The position numbers were made by a program, and so were the translations under genes. A model generated the notes under the pieces. The model had not been told where the DNA came from. It saw only the letters and a list, made by a program, of their open reading frames with translations, and searched no databases. From Verrucomicrobia bacterium UBA2970 (GTDB lineage: Bacteria; Verrucomicrobiota; Verrucomicrobiia; Limisphaerales; AAA164-E04): a stretch of 35,921 nucleotides of DNA. Each line of letters starts with the position of its first letter. The stretch's first letter is position 1. The stretch spans positions 1-35,921 of the forward strand of contig DEAY01000334.1 of assembly GCA_002348345.1 (NCBI GenBank). The letters run 5' to 3'. Below, one piece after another: positions 16,568-25,658 of this stretch.

Positions 16568-18100
16568 ATGCAGAAGTTATTCAGCGCTGCTCTCGGATTT
16601 GGCCTCCTGACGGTCGCCACGGTCTCTGCTCAGGACAAGCCCACGGGGTCTCGTGCCATGTCGCTCAACGACTGCATTCAAACCGCGCTGGAGCACAATC
16701 TCTCGCTCCAGGTCGAGCGGATCAATCCCGACATCGCCCACTCGAACCTGAGGATTGCCTACGCCGGTTGGGATCCCAACTTCAGTTCGAGTTTCAACAA
16801 CAGTTTCCGTCAACAACCCGGTAATGTAGACGAATTCGGTCGAGCCATTCCGGGAACCTCCAGCGAAACGGATTTCGTCAGCGCCGGCCTTAACGGTCAA
16901 CTCCCCACCGGCCTGGGCTACAGCATTCAGGCGAATGTCAGCGATACCTTGTTCGAATCCGCCTTCATCGATCCCATCACCGGCCTCCCGATCTCATTCG
17001 GCTCCGACAATGCAAACGGTGCGGTGCAGGTCACCATGAACCAGCCCCTGCTTCGCGGCTTTCTGATCGACAATACCCGGCTCAACATCAAGTTGAGCCG
17101 CAATGATTTGAAGAATTCCGAGCTCCGCCTCGTCTGGCAAATCATGAATACCGTGTTCCAGGTCGAACAGGCCTACTACGACCTGATTGCCGCCGAGGAA
17201 ACCGTCAAAGTCCAGGAGAAGGCCGTTGAACTCGCCGAACGGCTTCTCACCGAGAACCGCAAGCGGGTGGAGGTAGGGGCCATGGCTCCGCTCGATGAGA
17301 AGCAGGCGGAATCCCAGTTCGCCGGGGCCCGAGCCAGCCTGCTCCGAGCCCAGGGCAACCTGGCGAGAACCCAGAATCTGTTGAAGAACTTTCTCAGTGA
17401 TGAGTATCTCCAGTGGCAGAATGTCCGGATCAATGCCACTGAAGTCCTCCGGGCGCTCCCCATCGCCTTCAGCCGGCAGGACAGTTGGCACAAGGCGATG
17501 ACGCTTCGCCCCGATCTGCAACAACAACGACTGACCCTGCAAAACCAGGGCATCCTCGTAAAGTTCAACAAGAACCAGGTCCTGCCCCAGCTTGATGTCG
17601 TGGGCAGCTTCGGGTATTCGGCCGGTGGCCGCGGCATTGGCTATTCGGGCGTATTCGACCAGGTCTCACGACAGGACAATCCGATCTGGTCGGTCGGCGG
17701 CCGCTTCTCCATCCCGATCGGAAACCGCGTCGCCCGGAACAACCTCAAGATCGCCCGAGCGCGGGAAGAACAACAGGTGATCGGCCTCAAACAATTCGAG
17801 CAGGACATTATGGTCGCGGTTGAAAACGGCGTCACCACGGCGCAGATCAATCTGCAACAAGTCGACGCCACCCGGCAACAACGTGAATTTGCCGAGGCCG
17901 CCCTCGAGGCGGAGGAAAAGAAACTGGAGAACGGCAAGAGCACCAGTTTCTTTGTGCTCCAGTTGCAACGGGATCTGACATCGGCGCGATCCCAGGAGAT
18001 CCAGTCGCTCAGCGAATACAACAAGGCGGTCTCCAGCCTCTCCTTGCTGGAAGGTGGGATCCTTCAAGCCCGAGAGATCAGCCTGGAAGCTGACGAGTAA
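16568..18100 (+). CDS. TolC-family outer-membrane efflux/secretion protein
   Basis: This is a trimeric outer-membrane channel subunit that pairs with an inner-membrane pump and a periplasmic adaptor in drug efflux or type I secretion. The product is 510 residues. A signal peptide (1-22, ending VSAQ) precedes two internally similar halves. Each has beta-strands (FSSSFNNSFRQQPG; LDVVGSFGYSAGGRG) and long Ala/Glu/Gln-rich helices (VQEKAVELAERLL; EFAEAALEAEEKKLENGKS). SLNDCIQTALEHNLSLQVER near residue 31 is the classic family N-terminus. No pump or adaptor gene is adjacent; the HlyD-like gene in the window is 14 kb away. An Aas-like gene follows after 5 bases and is probably co-transcribed. The leader is T-rich without a Shine-Dalgarno sequence. 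Confidence 0.93.
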   Translation: MQKLFSAALGFGLLTVATVSAQDKPTGSRAMSLNDCIQTALEHNLSLQVERINPDIAHSNLRIAYAGWDPNFSSSFNNSFRQQPGNVDEFGRAIPGTSSETDFVSAGLNGQLPTGLGYSIQANVSDTLFESAFIDPITGLPISFGSDNANGAVQVTMNQPLLRGFLIDNTRLNIKLSRNDLKNSELRLVWQIMNTVFQVEQAYYDLIAAEETVKVQEKAVELAERLLTENRKRVEVGAMAPLDEKQAESQFAGARASLLRAQGNLARTQNLLKNFLSDEYLQWQNVRINATEVLRALPIAFSRQDSWHKAMTLRPDLQQQRLTLQNQGILVKFNKNQVLPQLDVVGSFGYSAGGRGIGYSGVFDQVSRQDNPIWSVGGRFSIPIGNRVARNNLKIARAREEQQVIGLKQFEQDIMVAVENGVTTAQINLQQVDATRQQREFAEAALEAEEKKLENGKSTSFFVLQLQRDLTSARSQEIQSLSEYNKAVSSLSLLEGGILQAREISLEADE

Positions 18101-18105
18101 ATACC

Positions 18106-20328
18106 ATGGCGGGCCGGGCCTCCACGGGCGACGTAAGCAACCTCGAGACCCCGATTCATCGACTCCGTCCCAAGACACTCTTGGGTTGGCTCGTTCACCT
18201 GCTGTTCAAAGTCCTTCACCGGTTTCGCGCCTACGGGGCGACCGATCTTGATGCGCCGGGTCCGGTCCTTCTGATTCCCAATCATGTCTCCTGGCTGGAC
18301 TTCCTCATGCTGGGCGTGTGCCTGAAGGAGGACTGGCGGTTCGTCACCTCGGCCATCACCGCGGAGACCTCCTGGCTTCACCGACGCATCATGAAGAGTC
18401 GGCGAACCTTCCCCGTGGATACGTCCTCACCCTATGCGGTCAAACACATCGCCGAATTCCTGAAAAAGGGAGGCCGCTTGGTGCTTTTCGCCGAAGGAAG
18501 GATCTCGACCACCGGGAGCCTAATGAAACTCTATGAGGGAACGGGGTTTCTCCTCCTCAAGACCCAGGCGAAGGTGATTACCTGCTATCTCCGGGGAGCC
18601 AATCGCTCACCCTGGGCGGGGCAATCAGGTTGGAAGCGCTGGTTCAATCCCGTCTCCGTCCACTTTAGCCGTTTGACCACCCCTCCACAGCCATCCCACC
18701 CCAGTAACGCGGAAAGGCGTCGACAACTGACCATCTGGCTGAGGGATTTGATGGTCGATCAACAGTTCCAGGTCGAATCTCAATTTGGCCCTCGGAGCGT
18801 CTTCGACGCGATTGTCGAGAACCGCTACCTCCATCCGGGGCGGGAGGCCTTGGCGGACATGACGATGTCAACGCTTTCCTACCGCAAGGTTCTTGCGGGC
18901 ACCGAGATACTAGCCCGCCAGTGGAACCGTCACCTGCCCGATCAAAGTCGTCCCATCGGTGTTCTCCTACCCAATGTGAACGCCTGCCCGATCACCGTCC
19001 TCAGTCTCTGGGGTATTGGGCAGATTCCCGCCCTCCTCAACTACACATCAGGAATGGCCGTCCTGCTCTCTTGCTGCCGGTTGGCCCGGATCGAAACGAT
19101 CATCACCTCACGGCGTTTCCTGGAGAGAGCCAAGCTCGACCTATCGGCTCTCGAGGAGGCTGGCATCAAACTGCTCTATCTGGAAGAAATCCGAGCCGAG
19201 ATCCGCCCCATTGACCGACTCCGCATTCTTCTCACACAAATCCTCCGGAAGCCATTCCAGGAGCATCCCGTCGATCGAGAAGCCACGGCAGTCATTCTCT
19301 TTACCAGCGGTTCGGAGGGAATTCCCAAGGGCGTTGAACTCACCCATGCCAATTTAATCAGCAACGTCCAGCAGATGCTATCGGTCATCGACGTCACGGA
19401 CCACGACCGGGCATTCAACGCGTTGCCTCTCTTTCATTCCTTCGGACTGACGATCGGCACCCTGCTGCCATTGGTTCGAGGTGTCTTCATGATTCTCTAT
19501 CCTTCGCCCCTCCATTACCGCATGGTCCCAGCCCTCGTCTACGACCAAAACTGCACCATCGTCTTCGGAACGAATACCTTCCTCAATGGCTACGCGCGGA
19601 AGGCACATCGATACGATTTCCAAAGCGTCCGATACCTCTTTGCGGGGGCCGAAAAAACCCAGGCAAGCACCTTCAAGACCTGGGCAGAAAAATTTGGGAT
19701 CCGAGTCCTCGAGGGCTACGGGGCCACCGAGTGCAGCCCCTGCATCAGCGTCAACACCCGACTCGAGGTCGAGGTCGGTTCCGCCGGACGCCTCCTTCCA
19801 GGAATCAGGACCCGATTTGAACCCGTTCCCGGGGTCGAGCAGGGAGGGCGACTGTTTGTCAGCGGGCCCAATATCATGAAAGGCTACCTCAATTCCGAGG
19901 CCAACGAGTCGTTTCTCGCCCTTAAGGGGTGGTATGATACCGGGGACATCGCCGACATCGACGACGAGGGATTCGTCCACATTCTGGGACGCCTCAAGCG
20001 GTTTGCCAAGGTGAGTGGGGAGATGGTCAGCCTGACCGCCGTCGAGGATGCTCTTGCCGGTCAGTTCCAACATTTCGGTCTTCGGTCGGAGGTAGCGATC
20101 CTGACCGAACCTGACCCCCAACGAGGAGAGCGCTTGATTGCCGTGGCCAACCATCCCCGAATCACCCTTGAATCCATCCGTGATCTCATGCTCACCCACG
20201 GGCTGCCCAACCTTTCAATCCCGCGAGAGCTGAGAGTGGTGCGTGAAATTCCCAAGCTCGGCTCCGGTAAAACCGATTACGGCACTCTTCAAACAACCCT
20301 TGATCAACGGAACGAGGTGCCCCACTAA
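18106..20328 (+). CDS. Aas-like fusion: PlsC-type acyltransferase plus acyl-activating (AMP-binding) enzyme
   Basis: The product is 740 residues, close to E. coli Aas (about 719), which reacylates lysophospholipids using an acyl-ACP synthetase domain. The N-terminal acyltransferase has NHVSWLD at 59-65 (catalytic H60, D65) and FAEGRISTTGS at 128-138. The adenylation domain has the P-loop-like VILFTSGSEGIPKGVEL at about 395-411, EGYGATECSP near 535, GWYDTGD near 607 and the terminal catalytic Lys region GSGKTDYG near 720. The role is therefore membrane phospholipid repair or turnover at the inner membrane. The LplT flippase that often accompanies Aas is absent and a TolC gene precedes it. The MFS domain found in some three-part Aas proteins is missing too. 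It converges on argF with only 5 bases between stops. Confidence 0.88.
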   Translation: MAGRASTGDVSNLETPIHRLRPKTLLGWLVHLLFKVLHRFRAYGATDLDAPGPVLLIPNHVSWLDFLMLGVCLKEDWRFVTSAITAETSWLHRRIMKSRRTFPVDTSSPYAVKHIAEFLKKGGRLVLFAEGRISTTGSLMKLYEGTGFLLLKTQAKVITCYLRGANRSPWAGQSGWKRWFNPVSVHFSRLTTPPQPSHPSNAERRRQLTIWLRDLMVDQQFQVESQFGPRSVFDAIVENRYLHPGREALADMTMSTLSYRKVLAGTEILARQWNRHLPDQSRPIGVLLPNVNACPITVLSLWGIGQIPALLNYTSGMAVLLSCCRLARIETIITSRRFLERAKLDLSALEEAGIKLLYLEEIRAEIRPIDRLRILLTQILRKPFQEHPVDREATAVILFTSGSEGIPKGVELTHANLISNVQQMLSVIDVTDHDRAFNALPLFHSFGLTIGTLLPLVRGVFMILYPSPLHYRMVPALVYDQNCTIVFGTNTFLNGYARKAHRYDFQSVRYLFAGAEKTQASTFKTWAEKFGIRVLEGYGATECSPCISVNTRLEVEVGSAGRLLPGIRTRFEPVPGVEQGGRLFVSGPNIMKGYLNSEANESFLALKGWYDTGDIADIDDEGFVHILGRLKRFAKVSGEMVSLTAVEDALAGQFQHFGLRSEVAILTEPDPQRGERLIAVANHPRITLESIRDLMLTHGLPNLSIPRELRVVREIPKLGSGKTDYGTLQTTLDQRNEVPH

Positions 20329-20333
20329 GGCGT

Positions 20334-21233
20334 CTATACCCCCAACAAGGAACAGATCACGCCCTTCTGGGCATGCAATCGATTCTCAGCCTGATCGAAG
20401 ATGGTCTGCTGATGGGCTTCCAATACCTCTTCGGTGATTTCTTTGCCCCGATAGGCAGGAAGACAATGCATCACCAGCGCCGACTCCTTGGCGCGTGCCA
20501 ACACCTTGGAATTGATCTGATACCCGGCAAACACCCGGGCCCGCGCTTCGGCTTCTTCCTCCATCCCCATCGAAACCCACACATCGGTATACAACACATC
20601 GGCCTGGTTGGCTGCCTCGTTGACATCCTCTGTCACTATTACCTGTCCTTTGGCGGCCCTCAGGAGTTCCCCACTGGGCTGGAACCCCTCCGGTGCCGCC
20701 ACTCGCAGTTGGAAGCCGAACTTTGCGGCGGCATAGATCCACGAGGTCGCCACATTGCAAGCACCATCCCCGATGAACGTAATCACTCGATCTTCGATCG
20801 AGCCCAACTTTTCGCGGATGCTCAGCAGATCGGCCATGATCTGGCAGGGGTGGGCATGATCGGTCAGCGCATTGATGGTGGGGATCTCACTAAACGTCGC
20901 AAAGTCGACAATTTCCTGGTGGGAAAAAGTTCGGATCACGGCGCCATGCACCATACGACCCAAAACCCGGGCGGTGTCTTTGATCGGCTCCCCCCGCCCC
21001 AGTTGGAGTTCGCGGGAGCTCAAAAACATGGCTCGCCCCCCCAACTCCCGAATCCCCACCTCAAACGAGACCCGAGTCCGAGTCGACGACTTTGAGAAAA
21101 TCAAGGCCCACGTCTGTCCCTTCAGGGGCTGGAACGTCTCATCCCCCCGCATCCGCTTCAGTTCACCGGCCCGATCGAGCACTGCCCTCAAGTATTCGCC
21201 CGAATGCTCTTCCAGACTCAAGAAATGTTTCAT
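20334..21233 (-). CDS. argF: Ornithine carbamoyltransferase
   Basis: This enzyme makes citrulline from ornithine and carbamoyl phosphate. The product is 299 residues, usual length. The carbamoyl-phosphate loop is SSTRTR (49-54) and HPCQ lies at 128-131. The ornithine-side loop is DVWVSMG (217-223) and HCLPA (256-260) is diagnostic of ornithine rather than aspartate transcarbamoylase. It is the last gene of argJBDF; its ATG overlaps the argD stop in ATGA, indicating translational coupling. Transcription converges with the Aas-like gene and I see no terminator between them. Confidence 0.97.
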   Translation of the reverse strand: MKHFLSLEEHSGEYLRAVLDRAGELKRMRGDETFQPLKGQTWALIFSKSSTRTRVSFEVGIRELGGRAMFLSSRELQLGRGEPIKDTARVLGRMVHGAVIRTFSHQEIVDFATFSEIPTINALTDHAHPCQIMADLLSIREKLGSIEDRVITFIGDGACNVATSWIYAAAKFGFQLRVAAPEGFQPSGELLRAAKGQVIVTEDVNEAANQADVLYTDVWVSMGMEEEAEARARVFAGYQINSKVLARAKESALVMHCLPAYRGKEITEEVLEAHQQTIFDQAENRLHAQKGVICSLLGV

Positions 21234-22501
21234 ACTACCAGCTTTCTAATGGTTTGCTCCAATCGGGCGACGGCCTCGTCGGCCTGCGTTGCGCTCAGAT
21301 TCAGCGGCGGCAAAAACCGGACTACGTCCGCGCCCGCCGGAATCGTCAACATCCCCTCCTCGGCGAGGGACACCACCAGTTGCAATGACAAGGGGCGGCT
21401 TCCGTCGAGTCGAGTCGAGAATCCCTCCCGGAACACAATTCCAATCATCAACCCGATTCCCCTGACCGCCGTGATCACGTCGGGATACTTCTCCTTGAGG
21501 GCAAGCAAGGACGCCTTCAATCGGTCCCCCACCGTTCGCGCGTTGGCCTCCAACGATTTCCTGGCGACTTCCTCGATCACGGCAAGCCCCATCGCCGAGG
21601 CAAGGGGCGTCCCGCCAAAGGTGCTTCCATGACTGCCTGGTCCGAGCACTGCGCTATGCTTTTCCTCAATCCAAACCGCTCCCATCGGAAAGCCCCCTCC
21701 GAGCGACTTCGCCATCGCGATGGCGTCGGGTTGAAACCGCTGTCCCTCCTCCACCCCTTCAAGGAGTCTCTGATAACTCTGAAACCGTCCGGTGCGGAAA
21801 TGCCCGCACTGGACTCCGTCGAACAGTAATAGCAGATCGTTTTCGTCGCAAAAGCGTCGCAGCCCCAACAAAAACTCGGGGGTCGCCACATTGATCCCTC
21901 CCTCTCCCTGAATCCCCTCAACCAGGACGGCGATCGTCGAGGGACTCAAAGCCGCCTCAACCCCCTCAAGATCATTGAAGGGCACGTGGACAAACCCCGG
22001 CAGAAGCGGTTCAAACCCAGCCTTCACTTTGGGTTGCCCAGTGGCCGAGATGCCGGCGAGGGTCCTCCCGTGAAAGGAATTCTCGAAGCTGATGATTTCG
22101 AAGCGGCCGCTGTCGTGACCCACCTTGCGGGCCAACTTGATCAGGGTCTCGTTCGCTTCTGCACCGCTGTTGCAGAAGAAGCACTTTCCCGGTGCGATTC
22201 GTTGAACAAGCTGTTCGGCAAACCGCCCCTGGAGGTCGTGATAATAAAGATTGGATACATGAATCAGTTTGTCCGCCTGTTCACGGAGCGCCAGGCTCAG
22301 CGCCGGATGAGCATGTCCCAGGGCGCAAACCGCAATGCCTGCCCCCATATCCAAATAGCGCCGACCCTGATCGTCCCAAACATCGCACCCCGAGCCGCGG
22401 CAAAGGGTTAAGTCAAAGCGCCCGTAGTTGGGCACAACGAACTGTTGAAACCGTTGCTTGGTGGTGAGCTCAGCCCCCGATCCACTCTGTTGCGTTGCCA
22501 T
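21230..22501 (-). CDS. argD: Acetylornithine aminotransferase
   Basis: This PLP enzyme converts N-acetylglutamate semialdehyde to N-acetylornithine with glutamate as donor. The product is 423 residues, slightly long because of about ten extra residues after the Asp motif. The PLP lysine is K265 in AMAKSLGGGFPMGA. D228 lies in FDGVQCGHFRTG, and FCNSGAEANETLIKLAR binds PLP phosphate. The usual DEVQ(T/C)GxGRTG reads DGVQCGHFRTG: Asp and the RTG survive, but Glu is Gly and a Phe sits in the turn. Its location between argB and argF supports the arginine role over succinylornithine or GABA transaminase. An 11-base gap separates it from argB. Confidence 0.94.
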   Translation of the reverse strand: MATQQSGSGAELTTKQRFQQFVVPNYGRFDLTLCRGSGCDVWDDQGRRYLDMGAGIAVCALGHAHPALSLALREQADKLIHVSNLYYHDLQGRFAEQLVQRIAPGKCFFCNSGAEANETLIKLARKVGHDSGRFEIISFENSFHGRTLAGISATGQPKVKAGFEPLLPGFVHVPFNDLEGVEAALSPSTIAVLVEGIQGEGGINVATPEFLLGLRRFCDENDLLLLFDGVQCGHFRTGRFQSYQRLLEGVEEGQRFQPDAIAMAKSLGGGFPMGAVWIEEKHSAVLGPGSHGSTFGGTPLASAMGLAVIEEVARKSLEANARTVGDRLKASLLALKEKYPDVITAVRGIGLMIGIVFREGFSTRLDGSRPLSLQLVVSLAEEGMLTIPAGADVVRFLPPLNLSATQADEAVARLEQTIRKLVV

Positions 22502-22512
22502 TGCGATTGCCT

Positions 22513-23388
22513 TTATGGAATGACCTGCGTTCCAACCCCTTTATCAGTAAAAATCTCCAAAAGGAGGGCGTGGTTGACCCGACCGTCAACCAGCGAAACC
22601 TTGTGCACGCCGGCTTGAATCGCCTCCACCGCGCTATCGATCTTGGGAATCATCCCCGCGCCGATCACCTCCCTTGACTTCAGTGACGACACGTCCCCAA
22701 CCGCGAGTTCACTAATGAGACTTGAAGGATCCTTCGGATCCTCCATCACGCCGGGCACATCACTCATGAAGACCAATCGGCGCGCCTTCAGGGCGATCGC
22801 CACTTCCGCAGCGACAAGGTCGGCATTGCAATTGTAGAGCTGCCCCGACTCACTCCTTGCGGTCGGACTGATGATTGGGGTCACCGCCTCATCCATCGCT
22901 TCCCGAATTCGAACGGGATCAACAGAGAGCACCTCACCGACAAATCCCAAAGAGTAGGGTTCCCCCGCCGCATTGGTAAACTCCTTCCGTCGACACCTTA
23001 GAATCTCCCGGCCCGGCAGTCCAACCGCCCCGCCCCCCAGGGCCTTCACCGTGGCGACAATCTCCGGATTGAGCTCATTGGAGAGCACTCGGTCCACCAG
23101 TTGAACCGAAGCTTCATCCGTCACCCGGTGCCCCTCAACAAAACGAGGTTCCAACCCCTCCTCCTTCATCGCCCGACTGATCGCTTTCCCCCCTCCATGA
23201 ACGACCACGGGATTGATTCCCACCGCTTCCAAGAAAACGATATCCCGAGCCACTCCCGTTCGCACCGCCGGATCCGAGGAGTCCATGAAGCTTCCCCCGT
23301 ATTTCACCACAAAGGTTTCACCGCGAAATCGCTGGATATAGGGCAACGCCTCGAGGAGAGTCGCCGCTTTGTCAATGAGATCCTGCAC
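22513..23388 (-). CDS. argB: Acetylglutamate kinase
   Basis: This kinase phosphorylates N-acetylglutamate, the second arginine step and usual feedback point. The product is 291 residues. It belongs to the amino-acid kinase family with VVKYGGSFMDSSD near residue 27 (the common form is VIKYGGNAM), VVVHGGGKAIS near 61 for acetylglutamate binding and YNCNADLVAAEVA near 187 for the ATP/substrate site. The N-terminal helix (LIDKAATLLEALPYIQRFRG) is of the kind that forms hexamers in arginine-sensitive enzymes, so inhibition by arginine is plausible. It starts 2 bases after the argJ stop. Confidence 0.97.
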   Translation of the reverse strand: MQDLIDKAATLLEALPYIQRFRGETFVVKYGGSFMDSSDPAVRTGVARDIVFLEAVGINPVVVHGGGKAISRAMKEEGLEPRFVEGHRVTDEASVQLVDRVLSNELNPEIVATVKALGGGAVGLPGREILRCRRKEFTNAAGEPYSLGFVGEVLSVDPVRIREAMDEAVTPIISPTARSESGQLYNCNADLVAAEVAIALKARRLVFMSDVPGVMEDPKDPSSLISELAVGDVSSLKSREVIGAGMIPKIDSAVEAIQAGVHKVSLVDGRVNHALLLEIFTDKGVGTQVIP

Positions 23389-23390
23389 GA

Positions 23391-24719
23391 TTATCCTCCC
23401 AATGCGGCGGGATTGGAAATATCCCCCTTGTTGAAGTCGACATACTCCTCGGTGAGGTCGCAGGTGTAGACCTCCGCCTTGCCCTTGCCGAGATTGAGAT
23501 CAATGTGAAGTTCGAACGCATCGCGGGCCACTTCAGCACACAATCGATCAAAGCTCACTCGAGTGGGCTTGCCCCCTCTCAACGAATAGGCCTTCTTCTC
23601 TGAATCCGGAGCGCTGTAGGCCAGGTCAACCTTTTCCTCGACAATCTGGGCCGAAGAATACCCCAGCGCATCGAGAATTCGGCCCCAATTGGGGTCCCCT
23701 CCGCACCAACTGGTCTTAACCAATAAACTGTTCGCGACGGCAGTCGCCGCGGAGCGTGCCTCGGCATCCGAACGCGCTCCGGACACCTTCAAGGTCACAA
23801 ACTTGGAAGCGCCTTCGGCATCCTTGACCATCATGTGAGCCAATTCCAGACAGACTCGATCGAGGGCAGCCTGAAAGGCCCTGAACGCCGGTGATCGGTC
23901 CGACCGAATCACCCGATTGCCCGCCAACCCATTAGCCATCAGCAAGACCGTGTCGTTGGTACTCATATCCCCATCCACCGTCACGGCATTGAATGAATGG
24001 AGCACAGCGCGATTCAATGCGCGCTGGAGAAGAGCCTGGTCCATCGCGGCATCCGTCGTGAGAAAGGCCAACATGGTGGCATGAAGTCCGGACTCGGACG
24101 AACGTTTGCCTGTTGGCGTCATCCAGGGATCGATCATTCCGGCCCCCTTGGCGATTCCCCCGATCCGGATCCGTCCCTCCCGCACGGGAATCTCAACCGC
24201 ATATTCCTTGGGATGGGTATCGCTGGTCATGATCGCTTGGGCAGCCAACCGATCGATTCGTGACCCACTTCTCAAACAACTCACTGCTTCACGGATTCCC
24301 CGATTCACATTGGGCATCGGAAGAGCGATCCCAATTCGCCCCGTCGACGCGACGTAAACCAAATGGGGATCAATCTTGAGAGCTCGTCCGGTTTGTCGAG
24401 CCATGGTCTGGGCATCCCGAAGTCCTCGTTCCCCCGTACAAGCATTGGCGTTTCCCGAATTGACGACGATGGCTTGCCCCCTCCCTGTCTTGAGACGCTC
24501 CAAACACCACTTCACAGGCGCGGCACAGACCTGGTTGGTCGTCACCAAACCAGCGACCGGACCCGCCACCTCCGAAGCAATCACGGCAAGATCCAGATCG
24601 ACTTTCTTGTTCGAGCCTTTGCCGGTGCCTAGGCGCTTGACATCGCAGTAAACCCCCGAGGTCCGGAACCCTTTGGGAACCGTGATTGAGCCCGAGATCG
24701 GTTGAAACAACGACGCCAT
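23391..24719 (-). CDS. argJ: Glutamate N-acetyltransferase / ornithine acetyltransferase ArgJ
   Basis: ArgJ transfers the acetyl group from N-acetylornithine to glutamate, closing the acetyl cycle; bifunctional forms also use acetyl-CoA. The product is 442 residues and is an N-terminal-nucleophile enzyme that cleaves itself at the ATML motif. Here HATMLAFLTTDA puts the nucleophile at T215. The oxyanion sequence ASTGRIGIALPM (124-135) and KGAGMIDP (191-198) are intact. Ser/Thr after the oxyanion region does not reliably distinguish mono- from bifunctional enzymes. It is first in argJ-argB-argD-argF; argC, needed between argB and argD, is not in the window. Confidence 0.96.
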   Translation of the reverse strand: MASLFQPISGSITVPKGFRTSGVYCDVKRLGTGKGSNKKVDLDLAVIASEVAGPVAGLVTTNQVCAAPVKWCLERLKTGRGQAIVVNSGNANACTGERGLRDAQTMARQTGRALKIDPHLVYVASTGRIGIALPMPNVNRGIREAVSCLRSGSRIDRLAAQAIMTSDTHPKEYAVEIPVREGRIRIGGIAKGAGMIDPWMTPTGKRSSESGLHATMLAFLTTDAAMDQALLQRALNRAVLHSFNAVTVDGDMSTNDTVLLMANGLAGNRVIRSDRSPAFRAFQAALDRVCLELAHMMVKDAEGASKFVTLKVSGARSDAEARSAATAVANSLLVKTSWCGGDPNWGRILDALGYSSAQIVEEKVDLAYSAPDSEKKAYSLRGGKPTRVSFDRLCAEVARDAFELHIDLNLGKGKAEVYTCDLTEEYVDFNKGDISNPAALGG

Positions 24720-25121
24720 AGAATAACAAAAAGCCTTTAAGATTCGCGAAAAGGGGGAACGGGAGACGGAAGACGAGCAACTACCCCAGCGCTTCAGTTA
24801 AGAAACTCTCTGCGGTAACTCCAAATACGATTGGTCGACGCGATCCAGATCATATCTTTCAAAAAGAAACAGGGATTACTCACCTTGTCAATCTCCTTCA
24901 GTTCCCGCCCAGGGGACGACGCGAGAGGCCAATCCAATGAAACCCGCCAGGGAGAGCCGATCCGTGATTCGGATGGCATCGTCGGTCATGCCGCCGGGAG
25001 AAGAGGGAGTTTCCCTGTCCCGAACCAAGGCCAGATTCCCCAAATCCCATCCCTTGAGGCAAGCTTTTGACCAGGTACGCAACCATCTGCTAAAGTCCCG
25101 CCTGTTGAAAGGTTAACCCTG
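24720..25121. other. Divergent intergenic region between argJ and lepB
   Basis: These 402 bases carry the argJ leader on the minus strand and the lepB promoter on the plus strand (listed separately). On the minus strand a perfect TTGACA occurs at about 24892-24887, but no good -10 element follows at normal spacing. An open minus-strand frame of 61 codons (24794-24979) ends here; it has no recognisable domain and I do not call it. No tRNA, ARG-box-like palindrome or terminator was seen. Confidence 0.45.
25067..25096 (+). promoter_or_regulatory. Candidate sigma-70-type promoter for lepB
   Basis: TTGACC (25067-25072) and TAAAGT (25091-25096) are separated by 18 bases, with five and four matches to the consensus hexamers. 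Transcription would begin near 25103, about 20 bases before the lepB ATG at 25122, and the short leader contains GAAAGG as a possible ribosome binding site. Confidence 0.5.
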
Positions 25122-25658
25122 ATGAGTGAGATCGAAACATCCATCCACCCAGGCCCCAATGAGACCGAGTCCTCGTCCGGGCTCTGGAAACGATTTCTCC
25201 ACGGTCGAGCCCCGGGCTCAACCTGGATTCGGATCATCGGGGTCGCGGTGGGAGCCGTCATCCTCTTCAAGGGAATCCTGATCCCAATTAAGGTCGTCGG
25301 CTTCAGCATGTTCCCGACCTACAAACCGGGAGAAATCAACTACATCAACCGGTTCGCTTTTGCAAAACGCGACCCTCAACGGGGAGAGGTGGTCTCGATT
25401 GGGACCACCGGGCGGCAGGTCACCATCCTCAAACGAGTCATCGGCCTTCCCGGAGACATCGTCTCCATGAGAAAGGGAGTGGTCTCAATCAACGGAGCCC
25501 CCATTACGGAACCCTATATCGAAACCAAAAATGGGTTTTCCACCCGGACTCCGGTCCAATTGGAGACGGATGAATACTGGGTCATTGGAGACAATCGGAT
25601 GATCTCAGAATTCTCTAAGATTCACCGAAGACACATTCTGGGAAAACCCTTGTTTTGA
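25122..25658 (+). CDS. lepB: Signal peptidase I
   Basis: This inner-membrane peptidase removes signal peptides from exported proteins. The product is 178 residues, a short one-pass form. One transmembrane helix (about 36-56) leads into the catalytic domain. The nucleophile is S62 in GFSMFPTYKPGE and the general base is K104 in LKRVIGLPGD. The C-terminal GDNRxxSxDSR box reads GDNRMISEFSKIHRRHILG: the Ser is kept, but Asp is Phe and Arg is Lys. The enzyme is plausibly active, yet this divergence and its small size leave room for a second, canonical LepB elsewhere. The next gene's ATG overlaps its stop by one base (TGATG). Confidence 0.9.
   Translation: MSEIETSIHPGPNETESSSGLWKRFLHGRAPGSTWIRIIGVAVGAVILFKGILIPIKVVGFSMFPTYKPGEINYINRFAFAKRDPQRGEVVSIGTTGRQVTILKRVIGLPGDIVSMRKGVVSINGAPITEPYIETKNGFSTRTPVQLETDEYWVIGDNRMISEFSKIHRRHILGKPLF

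Noticed and set aside
19378..20199. 273-codon minus-strand open frame
   Set aside because: It lies wholly antisense to the adenylation domain of the Aas-like gene and has no motif of its own.
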